From contig NZ_SIJH01000014.1 in the NCBI RefSeq assembly GCF_004762095.1, forward strand, positions 82,140-146,139: 64,000 bases of DNA, given 5' to 3'. The notes under the pieces were generated by a model. It was not told the origin of the DNA, ran no database searches, and was given only the letters and a program-made list of their open reading frames with translations. This DNA comes from Tabrizicola caldifontis (GTDB lineage: Bacteria; Pseudomonadota; Alphaproteobacteria; Rhodobacterales; Rhodobacteraceae). Of the stretch, positions 48,612 through 60,772 are shown one piece after another. Made by a program: the position numbers and the translations under genes. The number at the start of each line of letters is the position of its first letter. The stretch's first letter is position 1.

Positions 48612-49580
48612 TCAGTAGGCAACCTCGGTTCCCCGGCCGGAGTCGCGTGCGCGCCTTGCTGCCAGATCGGCCACCACCAGATCCTGCAATGCAACCCCGG
48701 TGCCGTCGAAGAGGGTGATGTCCTCTTGCGATGTTCTGCCCCGGGCTGCTCCGGTCAGGACCTGGCCAAGGGGCACAAGGTCAGCCGCGCGGATCAGCCC
48801 TGCGGCATGGGCATGCTGGCATTCTCCGATGCTCACCGCTTGCGCGGCCTCATCCACAAAGACCCGCGCCGCGCCGACCAGCGCGGGATCCAGCTCCTGC
48901 TTGCCCCGCGTATCGGCACCCATTGCGCTGATATGGGTGCCGGGGCGGATCCAGTCGCGCATGAGGATCGGCTTTTGCGAAGGCGTGACCGTCACGATGA
49001 TCTCGGCCGCGCGGGCGACGGCTTCCGGGGTACTTTCGGCCACGCAGTCGAACCCCATCTCCTGCACGACCCTTGCGAAGCGCGCTGCGCTTTCGGGCTG
49101 CATGTCCCAGGCGTGGACGCGGTCGATCCGTCGCACCGCCACCGTGGCACGAAGCTGGTGCAGAGACTGTCCGCCGGTGCCGATGATGCCCAGCACCGAG
49201 GCATCCTTCCGCGCAAGGCTGCGGGTGGCCAGCGCCGATGCGGCGCCCGTGCGGATGCCGGTCAGGTAGTTCGCGCTGACCAGGGCCGTTGCCCGGCCGG
49301 TTTCCGGATCGAACAGCAGGGTCGAGGACTGGTGGTTTGTCAGCCCCCGGCCAAGGTTGTGCGGCCAGTATCCACCCGCCTTGAGGCCAAGGAACGGAGC
49401 CGAGATATCGCCGCCTGCCTTCACGCCAAAGACCGCATCGGCATGGCCCACCACTTCGCGCACGACGGGGTAGTTGCGGGCCTCGCCCCGTGCCATGGCG
49501 GAAAAGACGCTGGCGACGGCCTCGATCGCGTCCTCGACGCTGACCAGTGACTGGGCAAGGGATTCCGAGATGATGAGCAT
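48612..49580 (-). CDS. Ornithine cyclodeaminase-family imine reductase (BhcD-like)
   Basis: The 322-residue NAD(P)-binding protein of the OCD/mu-crystallin family has the Rossmann motif LGIIGTGGQSLHQL. Stretches such as LGLKAGGYWPHNL, NHQSSTLLFDPETGRA, GKQELDPALVGAARVF and AVSIGECQHAHAAGLIR resemble, from memory, iminosuccinate reductase BhcD of the beta-hydroxyaspartate cycle more than true ornithine cyclodeaminase. It would reduce an alpha-imino acid to an amino acid. It is downstream of an SDR and an unknown gene on the same strand. Confidence 0.85.
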   Translation of the reverse strand: MLIISESLAQSLVSVEDAIEAVASVFSAMARGEARNYPVVREVVGHADAVFGVKAGGDISAPFLGLKAGGYWPHNLGRGLTNHQSSTLLFDPETGRATALVSANYLTGIRTGAASALATRSLARKDASVLGIIGTGGQSLHQLRATVAVRRIDRVHAWDMQPESAARFARVVQEMGFDCVAESTPEAVARAAEIIVTVTPSQKPILMRDWIRPGTHISAMGADTRGKQELDPALVGAARVFVDEAAQAVSIGECQHAHAAGLIRAADLVPLGQVLTGAARGRTSQEDITLFDGTGVALQDLVVADLAARRARDSGRGTEVAY

Positions 49581-49597
49581 GCCTGGGTTTCCTACTG

Positions 49598-50413
49598 CTA
49601 TTCGAGGATGAATTCGCTGATCATCACGTTCATCCCGGCAAGCAGCCCGCCATCCACCGGAAGCGATACGCCGGTGATGTAACCTGCCTCGTCCGAGCCA
49701 AGGAACGAGACGGCCTTGGCGATGTCCTCGGGCTCGGCCACGCGGCCCATGGGATACCAGCGGGCAAGTTTCTGGAAGATCTGCGGATCCTTCTGCTGGC
49801 GGATCGTCCAGGTGATGTTGTCAGTGCGCACCGAGCCGGGCAGGACTGCGTTGCAGCGGATGCCGTGGCGGCCGTATTCCGAAGCTACAGATTGCGTCAG
49901 ATTGATCAGGCCCGCCTTGGCGGCACTGTAGGCCGGGTTGCCGAAGTAGCGCACCGCGTTGACCGAAGAGATGTTGACCACGGCCCCGCCGCCGCGGGCC
50001 TGCATCCGCGGCAGGACCGCGCGCAGGCAATGGTAGGTTCCGTTCAGGTTGACGTCGATTTCCCTGTGCCATGATTCCAGACCGATCCCGGCCAGATTGC
50101 CGGCATCGGTAAAGGCCGCATTGTTGACCAGTAGCGTGATCGGACCCAGCGCTGCTTCGCAGGCATCGATGGCGGCAGTCAGCACGTCCATGTCCGTGAT
50201 GTCGGCGCCGGTGGCAAAGGCGCGGCCGCCTTCGTCCTGGACGAGACGCGCGGTTTCGGCCACGCCTTCGGCATCAAGATCGATCACCGCGACCGAGGCC
50301 CCCTCGCGCGAGAGATGCCGGGCGATGGCGCGGCCGATGCCATGGGCGGCACCGGTCACAAGGGCGATTGTCTGGTCATGTCTGGGCAAGGTGTCCTCCG
50401 GTCGGGATGTCAC
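49598..50413 (-). CDS. SDR family oxidoreductase
   Basis: The 271-residue classical SDR has LVTGAAHGIGRAIA, LLVNNAAF and the active-site YSAAKAGLIN. Its C-terminus GVSLPVDGGLLAGMN is typical. It begins with a GTG whose GTGA overlaps the stop of the unknown gene upstream, which implies translational coupling. It is followed after 17 bases by the imine-reductase gene, giving a three-gene leftward operon. Confidence 0.9.
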   Translation of the reverse strand: MTSRPEDTLPRHDQTIALVTGAAHGIGRAIARHLSREGASVAVIDLDAEGVAETARLVQDEGGRAFATGADITDMDVLTAAIDACEAALGPITLLVNNAAFTDAGNLAGIGLESWHREIDVNLNGTYHCLRAVLPRMQARGGGAVVNISSVNAVRYFGNPAYSAAKAGLINLTQSVASEYGRHGIRCNAVLPGSVRTDNITWTIRQQKDPQIFQKLARWYPMGRVAEPEDIAKAVSFLGSDEAGYITGVSLPVDGGLLAGMNVMISEFILE

Positions 50414-51549
50414 AGGGCCGCGGCAATCCAGTCGAGAGACCGGAGGCGCATGTGCCCGTAGTTGTAGAAGGAGATCCGGTCCGCCCCGGCGGCGCGGGCG
50501 GCCGCGATGCAGGAGGCAAGCTCGGGCGCGCCGGTGACATGCGGCCAGGTTGGACGCAGGATGAAGCCAAGGCGGGCCTTCGGGCCGGCAGTGGCGCGAA
50601 CCTCGGCCATGTCTTCGGCGATGGCTTCCGGCCCACGCTGGTAGGCCGTCACCTCAAGCCTGTCCGCCGAGCTGGCCAAGGCAGCAAGATCACTGCCTTC
50701 GCGCCAGGCCAGGCTGTTCGGGGTCTGGGTCGAGGGGATCACGGACAGGCCGATGTCACGGGGCAGGGCGGCGCGGATCTCGGTGATCAGGCTGGTCACG
50801 GTATCGGCGCGCATGGCCAGGAAGGCGGCCCAGTCCGTATCCGAAGGCAGGTCGGGCAGGGGCGCGGCGTCATCGGCAAGGAAGGCATCCAGCGCGTTGC
50901 GCGACTGCGCCGCAAGTGCCTGACCGTCAATTCCGGCCTGGCGTGCGCGGGCAAGGCAGGCCGGGCAGAAGCACATGCCCAGCAGCGTTTCAGCCGCGGG
51001 CGTCAGTTCGATCAGTTCGAATTCGTGATGGTGGCCATGCCGATAGGTCTGGAAGCCCGGTGTTTCGATCGCGATCTCGCGCACGCCCGGCTGGGCGGCC
51101 GTGTCAAGGCATAGGGCAGTCAGGTAATGACGCACCTCGGGTTGCGAGGGGCAGAGGGCGTTCACCAGCACATCTCCGAATGGTGTCTGGCAGGCCAGGT
51201 CGGGATGCAGGGAGCCCAGTCGCGAATTGTGCAGGCCCACGGTCCAGGCGGTCACATGAAGGTCGGGGGCAGCGCGGGTCAGGTCGGCCAGGGCATCATG
51301 CTCATCAACCAGACTTGCGGCCAGCGGTTGCAGCCGGCCGTAGCGCGACGGATCGGGCCGGAAATACACGGTCCCGTCCTGGGGAAAGATGACGCGCCCA
51401 TGGGGGGAATGGGGTCGCAGGAACTTGCCGGCGTGATAGGCGGTCGCCACCGACACGGCGTTCAGCCCGGCACCGGTCAGCCGTGCGGCGACCTCGGCGG
51501 TGCCTTCGTCCTGAAGATCCCAGGGATAGACGAACATGCCGCGCAGCAT
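50410..51549 (-). CDS. Unrecognised 379-aa protein, probable barrel-fold hydrolase
   Basis: I do not recognise the family with confidence. The sequence has the rhythm of a TIM barrel (MFVYPWDLQDEGTAEVAARL, VTAWTVGLHNSRLGS, IAIETPGFQTYRHGHHHEF) and resembles putative glycoside hydrolase-like proteins. A His-rich stretch and a FCPACLARAR cysteine pair could bind metal. GGAGG is seven bases upstream of the ATG. It is the first gene of the SDR/imine-reductase operon and is divergent from the uronate-dehydrogenase-like gene, with 259 bases between. A sugar-acting enzyme is possible. Confidence 0.72.
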   Translation of the reverse strand: MLRGMFVYPWDLQDEGTAEVAARLTGAGLNAVSVATAYHAGKFLRPHSPHGRVIFPQDGTVYFRPDPSRYGRLQPLAASLVDEHDALADLTRAAPDLHVTAWTVGLHNSRLGSLHPDLACQTPFGDVLVNALCPSQPEVRHYLTALCLDTAAQPGVREIAIETPGFQTYRHGHHHEFELIELTPAAETLLGMCFCPACLARARQAGIDGQALAAQSRNALDAFLADDAAPLPDLPSDTDWAAFLAMRADTVTSLITEIRAALPRDIGLSVIPSTQTPNSLAWREGSDLAALASSADRLEVTAYQRGPEAIAEDMAEVRATAGPKARLGFILRPTWPHVTGAPELASCIAAARAAGADRISFYNYGHMRLRSLDWIAAAL

Positions 51550-51645
51550 GGCGCGCCCTCCTCTGCCTGCGGTTCAGCGCAGACTGCCGTGCGGGGCAGC
51601 CCCCGTCTCTGTCGCCAGATTAGGCGCCTGTGCTGCGCGCAACCA

Positions 51646-51669
51646 ATGCCATGCCGGTATGACGGCATT
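51646..51669. promoter_or_regulatory. Palindromic operator candidate in a divergent promoter
   Basis: ATGCCG (51651-51656) and CGGCAT (51663-51668) form a perfect inverted repeat with a six-base centre, widened by AATGCC/GGCATT arms. AAACGCATTC follows at 51674. It lies in the 259-base gap between the unknown 50410 gene and the oxidoreductase at 51809. ATGCCATGCCG and AAACGCATTC both recur in the ALDH/M81 divergent promoter. Confidence 0.5.
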
Positions 51670-51808
51670 CGGTAAACGCATTCGCCTGTGCCCTACGGTT
51701 GGGTTACTGTCAGGAAGGCCCATCGCTCGCGAACCGCGACGGACGCGCTGGGGAGCAGCCGGAACGGTTCTGCTTGAGCGATGGCCAACTTGCAGGGAGG
51801 ACCGCAGA

Positions 51809-52690
51809 ATGAAGAACATCGTCGTCACCGGCGGCAGCGGGAAGGCGGGCCGGGCGGTCTGCCGGCATCTGGTCGAACGCGGCTACACGGTGCTGAACGT
51901 GGACATGGCGGCATCCCCCGATCCGGTCTGCCCGCTGCTGAAGGCGGATCTGACCGATTTCGGGCAGGTCATGGACGCGATGCAGTGGACGGGCGGCAAG
52001 GACCATCCGTTCCGTCAGTTCCGGACGCCCGATGCGGTCGTGCATCTGGCGGCGATCCCCGTCCCGGACACCACGCCCGAGGAACTGACGTTCCGCAGCA
52101 ATGTCGTGTCCACCTACAACGTCTTTGACGCGGCACTGCGTGCGGGGGTCCGGCGCATCGTGTGGGCCTCGTCCGAGACGACGCTTGGCCTGCCCTTCGG
52201 TCCGGCGAACCCGCCCGCCTATGCGCCTGTGGACGAGGACCATCCGATGCGCCCCGAAAGTGCCTATTCGCTGTCCAAGGATCTGGCGGAAGAGATGGCG
52301 CGGCAGATGGCGCGCTGGAACCCCGGGACGACCTTCATCGGCCTGCGCCTGTCCAACGTGATGGAGCCGCATGACTATGCCCGCTTTGCCGGCTGGCAGG
52401 ACAATCCGCGGTTCCGCGAATGGAACCTCTGGGGCTACATCGACGCACGCGATGCCGCGCAGGCGGTGCGCCGGGCGCTGCATGTCGACATGGAAGGGGC
52501 GGACCATTTCATCATCGCCAATTCCAATACGGTCATGACCCGCGACAGTGCGGATCTGATGGCCGAGGTCTTCCCCAACGTCCCGATGCGCGCGGCCGTC
52601 GCCGGGCGGGCCACGCTGCTGTCGATCGACAAGGCGCGTCGGATCCTTGGCTACGAGCCGGAGTATGACTGGCAGGGGCCGAACGGCTGA
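51809..52690 (+). CDS. NAD-dependent epimerase/dehydrogenase (uronate dehydrogenase-like)
   Basis: This 293-residue extended SDR has an N-terminal VVTGGSGKAGRAVCRHL, a DAVVHLAAIPVPD stretch, Ser in VWASSETTLG and the active-site SAYSLSKDLAEEM (Tyr-x-x-x-Lys). It is closest in feel to uronate/hexuronic-acid dehydrogenases. GGGAGG precedes ATG 51809. The gene is 243 bases upstream of the carbohydrate ABC importer in the same direction and may oxidise what that importer brings in. Confidence 0.85.
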   Translation: MKNIVVTGGSGKAGRAVCRHLVERGYTVLNVDMAASPDPVCPLLKADLTDFGQVMDAMQWTGGKDHPFRQFRTPDAVVHLAAIPVPDTTPEELTFRSNVVSTYNVFDAALRAGVRRIVWASSETTLGLPFGPANPPAYAPVDEDHPMRPESAYSLSKDLAEEMARQMARWNPGTTFIGLRLSNVMEPHDYARFAGWQDNPRFREWNLWGYIDARDAAQAVRRALHVDMEGADHFIIANSNTVMTRDSADLMAEVFPNVPMRAAVAGRATLLSIDKARRILGYEPEYDWQGPNG

Positions 52691-52933
52691 GCCGCGCCGG
52701 GAAGCGGGCGGGATTGGGGGCGTCCGGCCGCAAAGTCGGGCGCCTTTGCCTTTCAGGACGGAGGGCAGAAACCCCTTGATTTCCAATATTATGCAGGGAC
52801 CACATACCCCCATGCGATTATTCAATTTCGTTTGAGGCGGCATAGCCTGCACAGTGAAGCCATCAAGATCGGCCGCAAGAAGCCGGTTCTGAAGAGAAGC
52901 GACCACCGTAAACCCAGCAGGAGAGACCTCCCA

Positions 52934-54166
52934 ATGACCCATCCGTTCCGGACGTCCACGGCGACCCTGGCGCTCAGTCTTGGCATCCTCGGCTTCGTGC
53001 CGGCGGCCCTGGCTGAAACCGTCGTCGATTTCACCGTCGCCGAATACAGCTCGAAGACCGGCCCCTATTTCCAGGAAGTGGCCAACGCCTTCCAGGCCGA
53101 GAACCCCGACATCAGGATCAACATCGAGGTCGTGCCGTGGGATACCCTGCTGCAGCGCCTGACCACCGACGTGGCCGGCGGCAGCGCGCCCGACATCTCG
53201 ATCATCGGGACAAGGTGGCTGCTTGACTTCGCCTCGCAGGGTGTGGCCGAGCCGATCGACGGCTATCTGACGCCGGAGTTCAAGGATACGTTCATCGACA
53301 CCTTCATGGCGCCCGGCGTGATCGACGGGAAGACCATGGGCCTGCCGGTGGCGGCCTCGGCCCGGGCCATGATGATCAACATGGATCTGTACGATCAGGC
53401 TGGTGCCACCCCGCCCACGACCTGGGATGAGCTCTACGAGGCCTCCAAGAAGATCGCGGCGCTGCCGGAAACCTTTGCTTTCGGCCTGCAGGGCAAGGAA
53501 ATCGAGACCGACGCCTACTTCTACTATGCGCTCTGGACGCACGGCGGCGACATCCTGAAGCCCGACGGAACCAGCGGGCTCGACAGCCCCGAGGCGCTTG
53601 AGGCGGCGACGCTTTACAAGAAGATGATCGATGAAGGCCTGACCCAGCCCTCGCCTACCAACTATACCCGCGAGGACGTGTTCAACCTGTTCAAGCAGGG
53701 CAAGGTCGGCACGATCTTCACCTTCCCGATGCTGATCCCGCAGATCAAGGCCGAGGCGCCGAACCTCAAGTATCGCATCATGCCCTTCCCGGAAGGCAAG
53801 GCCAAGGCGACCTATGGCGTGACCGACACGCTGATGATGTTTGCGGATTCCGATGCGAAGGAGGCCGCCTGGAAGTTCATCGAGTTCGCCTACAAGGATG
53901 AATGGCGCGAAAAGTTCGACATGGGCGAGGGCTTCCTGCCCGTGACGAAGAACGTGGCGGCGCTGCCCCACTTCACCGAAGATCCGGATGTGGCCGGCTT
54001 TGCCGCAGGCCTGCCCTATGCCAAGTTCGCGCCGACCATCGCCAACTGGGAAGAGATCGCCGACGTGACCGTGCGCACGCTGCAGCGGATCTATCTGGGC
54101 CAGGTGTCCCCGGAAGAAGGGCTGAAGGCGGCTGCGGCCGAGATCAACAAGATCCGCGGTCTCTGA
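52934..54166 (+). CDS. Carbohydrate-type ABC transporter substrate-binding protein
   Basis: This 410-residue periplasmic binding protein belongs to the family-1 sugar-binding group (UgpB/MalE-like). It has a Sec signal, MTHPFRTSTATLALSLGILG, cleaved near AALAETV. The body has IEVVPWDTLLQRLTTDVAGG and PDISIIGTRW. It is followed by a perfect hairpin and then two permeases and an ATPase, giving a complete importer. The ligand is unknown; neighbours suggest a sugar, sugar acid or glycosylated amino compound. Confidence 0.9.
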   Translation: MTHPFRTSTATLALSLGILGFVPAALAETVVDFTVAEYSSKTGPYFQEVANAFQAENPDIRINIEVVPWDTLLQRLTTDVAGGSAPDISIIGTRWLLDFASQGVAEPIDGYLTPEFKDTFIDTFMAPGVIDGKTMGLPVAASARAMMINMDLYDQAGATPPTTWDELYEASKKIAALPETFAFGLQGKEIETDAYFYYALWTHGGDILKPDGTSGLDSPEALEAATLYKKMIDEGLTQPSPTNYTREDVFNLFKQGKVGTIFTFPMLIPQIKAEAPNLKYRIMPFPEGKAKATYGVTDTLMMFADSDAKEAAWKFIEFAYKDEWREKFDMGEGFLPVTKNVAALPHFTEDPDVAGFAAGLPYAKFAPTIANWEEIADVTVRTLQRIYLGQVSPEEGLKAAAAEINKIRGL

Positions 54167-54176
54167 GCCCGAAAAC

Positions 54177-54205
54177 GGCAAGAGCGGCCTTGTGCCGCTC
54201 TTGCC
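54177..54205 (+). other. Intercistronic hairpin between SBP and permease genes
   Basis: GGCAAGAGCGGC (54177-54188) and GCCGCTCTTGCC (54194-54205) form a perfect 12-bp stem with a five-base loop and no T-run. It is 11 bases past the SBP stop. Such hairpins commonly stabilise the upstream message and attenuate read-through, so binding protein is made in excess over the permeases. Confidence 0.8.
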
Positions 54206-54253
54206 ATGTCTCAGTCGAATGGGTGCCCTGACTGTTGCGGGGCGTGAGGAACG

Positions 54254-55162
54254 ATGGCGAACCGCATCCAGAAAGCCGTGCCACTGATGATGATCCTGCC
54301 GGGTCTGCTGCTGGCGATCACCATCATCGGCTATCCGATCATCGACCTGGCCTGGACCTCGATGCAGGACGTCAGCCGTTTCGGCAAGCTGACAGGCTTC
54401 AACGGCGGTGCCAATTATGCAGAGGTCTTTGCCGACCCGCTGTTCTGGGGGTCGCTCTGGCGCACCGGGATCTGGACGGTCGCGGTCGTGGGCGGAACAC
54501 TCGTGATCTCGATGCCGGTGGCAATGATCCTGAACGACGATTTCTACGGACGGGGTCTGGCTCGCGTCATCATCATGCTGCCCTGGGCGATTTCGCTGAC
54601 GATGACGGCGGTGGTCTGGCGCTGGGCGCTGAACGGGCGCGCGGGCCTGCTGAACGCGACGCTGATGAATGCGGGCATCATCGATCAGCCGATCGAATGG
54701 CTGGCGACCGCCAATACCGCCTTTGTGGTGGAAATCCTGGTGGGAATCCTTGTCTCGATCCCCTTCACGACGACCATCCTTCTGGGAGGGCTGTCCTCGA
54801 TGCCGCAGGACGCCTACGAGGCCGCAGTGGTGGATGGCGCGTCGGGCTGGGACCAGTTCCGCCACATCACGTTGCCCCTGATGAAGCCTTTCATCAACAT
54901 CGCGATCGTGCTGAACGTGATCTACGTCTTCAACTCGCTGCCGATCATCTGGGTCATGACCGAAGGCGGACCGGCCAATGGCACCGACATCCTGGTGACT
55001 TACCTTTACAAGCTGGCCTTCCGCTTCGGGCAGCTGGGCAAGGCGGCGGCGATCTCGCTGGTGATGTTCCTGGTCCTGCTTGCCTTCACCATGTTGTATG
55101 TCGCCCTGGTCAGCCGGAACGACCGCGATGATGCCGCCCCGGAAGAGGAGGTCGACGCATGA
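54254..55162 (+). CDS. Sugar ABC transporter permease (UgpA/MalF type)
   Basis: The 302-residue permease has about six membrane helices, the first at [20 protein letters not shown]. The EAA loop is [20 protein letters not shown]. It begins 87 bases after the SBP gene, on the far side of the hairpin, and overlaps the next permease by four bases (ATGA). It forms the channel with that partner in the inner membrane. Confidence 0.92.
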   Translation: MANRIQKAVPLMMILPGLLLAITIIGYPIIDLAWTSMQDVSRFGKLTGFNGGANYAEVFADPLFWGSLWRTGIWTVAVVGGTLVISMPVAMILNDDFYGRGLARVIIMLPWAISLTMTAVVWRWALNGRAGLLNATLMNAGIIDQPIEWLATANTAFVVEILVGILVSIPFTTTILLGGLSSMPQDAYEAAVVDGASGWDQFRHITLPLMKPFINIAIVLNVIYVFNSLPIIWVMTEGGPANGTDILVTYLYKLAFRFGQLGKAAAISLVMFLVLLAFTMLYVALVSRNDRDDAAPEEEVDA

Positions 55163-55989
55163 CCAGCAAGCTGACCCGCAGCCTGATCTACTGGGCAATC
55201 CTGTCGCCGCTGGTCGTGGTGATCCTGTTTCCGTTCGGCGTCATGTTCGTCACCGCCGTGCGCCCCCGCGAAGAGCTGTTTGTCTATCCCCCGACCTGGG
55301 GCTTCACCGAATTCCGCTGGGAGAACTTCTCGGAAATGTGGGTCAAGACCAACTTCGGTGGGGCGCTCCTGAACAGCCTTTATGTCAGCATCGCGGCAAC
55401 GGCGGTCGCGCTTTTGCTGTCGATTCCGGCGGCCTATGCCATGTCGCGCTACCGCTTTGCCGGCAAGGGGGCCTATCGCACCTTCCTGCTGATGACGCAG
55501 ATGATGTCGCCCATCGTGCTTGTGCTGGGCCTGTTCCGGCTGATGATGGCGTTGGGGCTGGTGAACGACCTGAACTCGCTGGTGCTGACCTATGCGGCGT
55601 TCAACATGGCTTTCACCATCTGGATGCTGCAAAGCTACTTCAATTCGATCCCGCGCGACCTCGAGGAAGCAGCCTGGATGGATGGGGCCAGTCATCTGAC
55701 CAGCCTGGTACGCATCTTCCTGCCGCTGGCCGTGCCGGCGGTGGTCGTGACGGCGATCTTCACCTTCATCAACAGCTGGAACGAATTCGTGCTGGCGCTG
55801 ACGATGATGCGCTCGTCCGAGGACTTTACCCTGCCGGTGCAGATCTATGCGCAGGTCGCCGGGCGGTACCAGGTCGAATGGCACCATGTCATGGCCGCGA
55901 CCGTTCTGGCCACCGTTCCGGTTGCCATCGTGTTCTCATGGCTGCAGCGCTACCTCATCCGGGGCATGGCGCTGGGTGCCGTCAAATGA
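55159..55989 (+). CDS. Carbohydrate ABC transporter permease (UgpE/MalG type)
   Basis: The 276-residue permease has about six helices and the EAA loop [20 protein letters not shown]. The start overlaps the previous permease stop by ATGA. The C-terminus ([12 protein letters not shown]) is typical of MalG-type permeases, and 26 bases separate it from the ATPase gene. It is the second half of the sugar-type channel. Confidence 0.92.
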   Translation: MTSKLTRSLIYWAILSPLVVVILFPFGVMFVTAVRPREELFVYPPTWGFTEFRWENFSEMWVKTNFGGALLNSLYVSIAATAVALLLSIPAAYAMSRYRFAGKGAYRTFLLMTQMMSPIVLVLGLFRLMMALGLVNDLNSLVLTYAAFNMAFTIWMLQSYFNSIPRDLEEAAWMDGASHLTSLVRIFLPLAVPAVVVTAIFTFINSWNEFVLALTMMRSSEDFTLPVQIYAQVAGRYQVEWHHVMAATVLATVPVAIVFSWLQRYLIRGMALGAVK

Positions 55990-56015
55990 CCAGACTGCTT
56001 CACAAGGGTTGAAAG

Positions 56016-57074
<1,059 letters not shown>

Positions 57075-57146
57075 TCCTGCCCCGAGCCGCCCGGGACCGC
57101 AGATCGGACCGGGCCGTTTGGCGACTGCGAAAACCCGGAAGGTTGC

Positions 57147-57602
57147 TTACCCCAGGCCGTTTCCTTGCGATGGACCGGCCCCCCGGGAAGCCTTGAAGAT
57201 CGGGGGCGGGATATCATCTGCGTCTTCGGGCAGGAAGGGTCGCAGAACCGGATGAAGATGGCGCGGGTCCCCCCAGACCGAGACATAGACCTCGGGTGGG
57301 TAGCCGTTCGCCAGATGCTCGGGCACCAGGTCGATGATCCGCACCCGCAGGTCATCGCCATGGGCAATCGAAGGGGTCACGATCTCTTCCGCGACAGGGC
57401 CGAGATGGCCCAGGCAGACCGGGCGCTGACGCGGAATCACGCCAAGTAGTGGCTGGCGAACCCGGGCGAAGACGCCGATCCGGCCGTCTGCCAGCCGGTC
57501 CAGCCAGGCAGGATCGCCGATCGACAGGCCCGTGCGGGCGACATGGACTGTCAGGCCCTCGACCGGGGCCTTGTGGATCAGGGGAAGTTTCGCGTCAGTC
57601 AT
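57147..57602 (-). CDS. Small protein of unknown function divergent from clpB
   Basis: I do not recognise a named family. The 151-residue product opens [20 protein letters not shown], then [39 protein letters not shown] and [14 protein letters not shown]. No signal or membrane helix is seen. ATG 57602 is supported by AAGGAAGG nine bases upstream; the frame continues upstream, but with arginine-rich non-protein-like sequence. It is 289 bases from clpB and may share its promoter region. Confidence 0.7.
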   Translation of the reverse strand: MTDAKLPLIHKAPVEGLTVHVARTGLSIGDPAWLDRLADGRIGVFARVRQPLLGVIPRQRPVCLGHLGPVAEEIVTPSIAHGDDLRVRIIDLVPEHLANGYPPEVYVSVWGDPRHLHPVLRPFLPEDADDIPPPIFKASRGAGPSQGNGLG

Positions 57603-57891
57603 GGGCCATGCCTTCCTTGGGCGAGGTCCAGAAGGCGGGGTTGTCCTGCGGGATGCAAGGCGCGATCCGACAGGGTGCCGGGCATGCGCGGGGACCGGCG
57701 CAGCAGGGCTTTCGGGGTCGGCGGAGAAAGGCCGAACCTGCCGACGGGGCGGGAAGCTGCCGATGGCGGTTTTTCTGCCGACGGGGATTGCAAAGCCCGT
57801 GGACCGCGCCCACCTGTGGCCCAAGGCCCTTTGCGATGCGCTGGAGATCCGGGCACCGCCGTCAGGGCGCTTCATGAGAGGAGAATTGCCG

Positions 57892-60507
<2,616 letters not shown>

Positions 60508-60531
60508 GGAGCTTCGGAAACGTCGAACGAG

Positions 60532-60563
60532 AAGGGCCGGTGCGGGAGCACCGGCCCTTTTCC
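60532..60563 (+). terminator. Rho-independent terminator of clpB
   Basis: AAGGGCCGGTGC (60532-60543) and GCACCGGCCCTT (60548-60559) pair perfectly around a GGGA tetraloop, and TTTTCC follows. The next 200 bases to 60772 hold only GC-rich inverted repeats, such as GTCCCGGG/CCCGGGAC at 60620-60642, and no gene I can support. Confidence 0.88.
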
Positions 60564-60772
60564 ATTGGTTTGCCCCAGCCCGGAAATCAGGGGAAGCATA
60601 CGCCGGTAATAGGGGGTCGGTCCCGGGGTCCGGGCCCGGGACAGAAATCGAGCACCCTCGCGGGCGCAGGCCCGCAATCCCGCCCTTGGCCGTTCCGGCC
60701 AACCGGCTCGGGCAATGGGGGGCACAGCTCCAACCCCCGAAAGCATTTGCCAAGGCGCAAGTGCTGGGGCGG

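Noticed and set aside
51710..55198. Very long open frame on the minus strand (over 1,100 codons)
   Set aside because: It lies antisense to an epimerase-like gene and an ABC importer with clear motifs. Its translation is rich in His, Arg, Gln and Gly with no domain, as expected for a GC-rich shadow frame.
57532..57891. N-terminal extension of ClpB
   Set aside because: The frame is open upstream, but the family starts MNLEKFTE, and AGGAG precisely precedes that ATG.
60563..60772. Hidden gene or RNA in the GC-rich gap after clpB
   Set aside because: Only short inverted repeats are visible; no credible ribosome site, coding pattern or known RNA motif was found.
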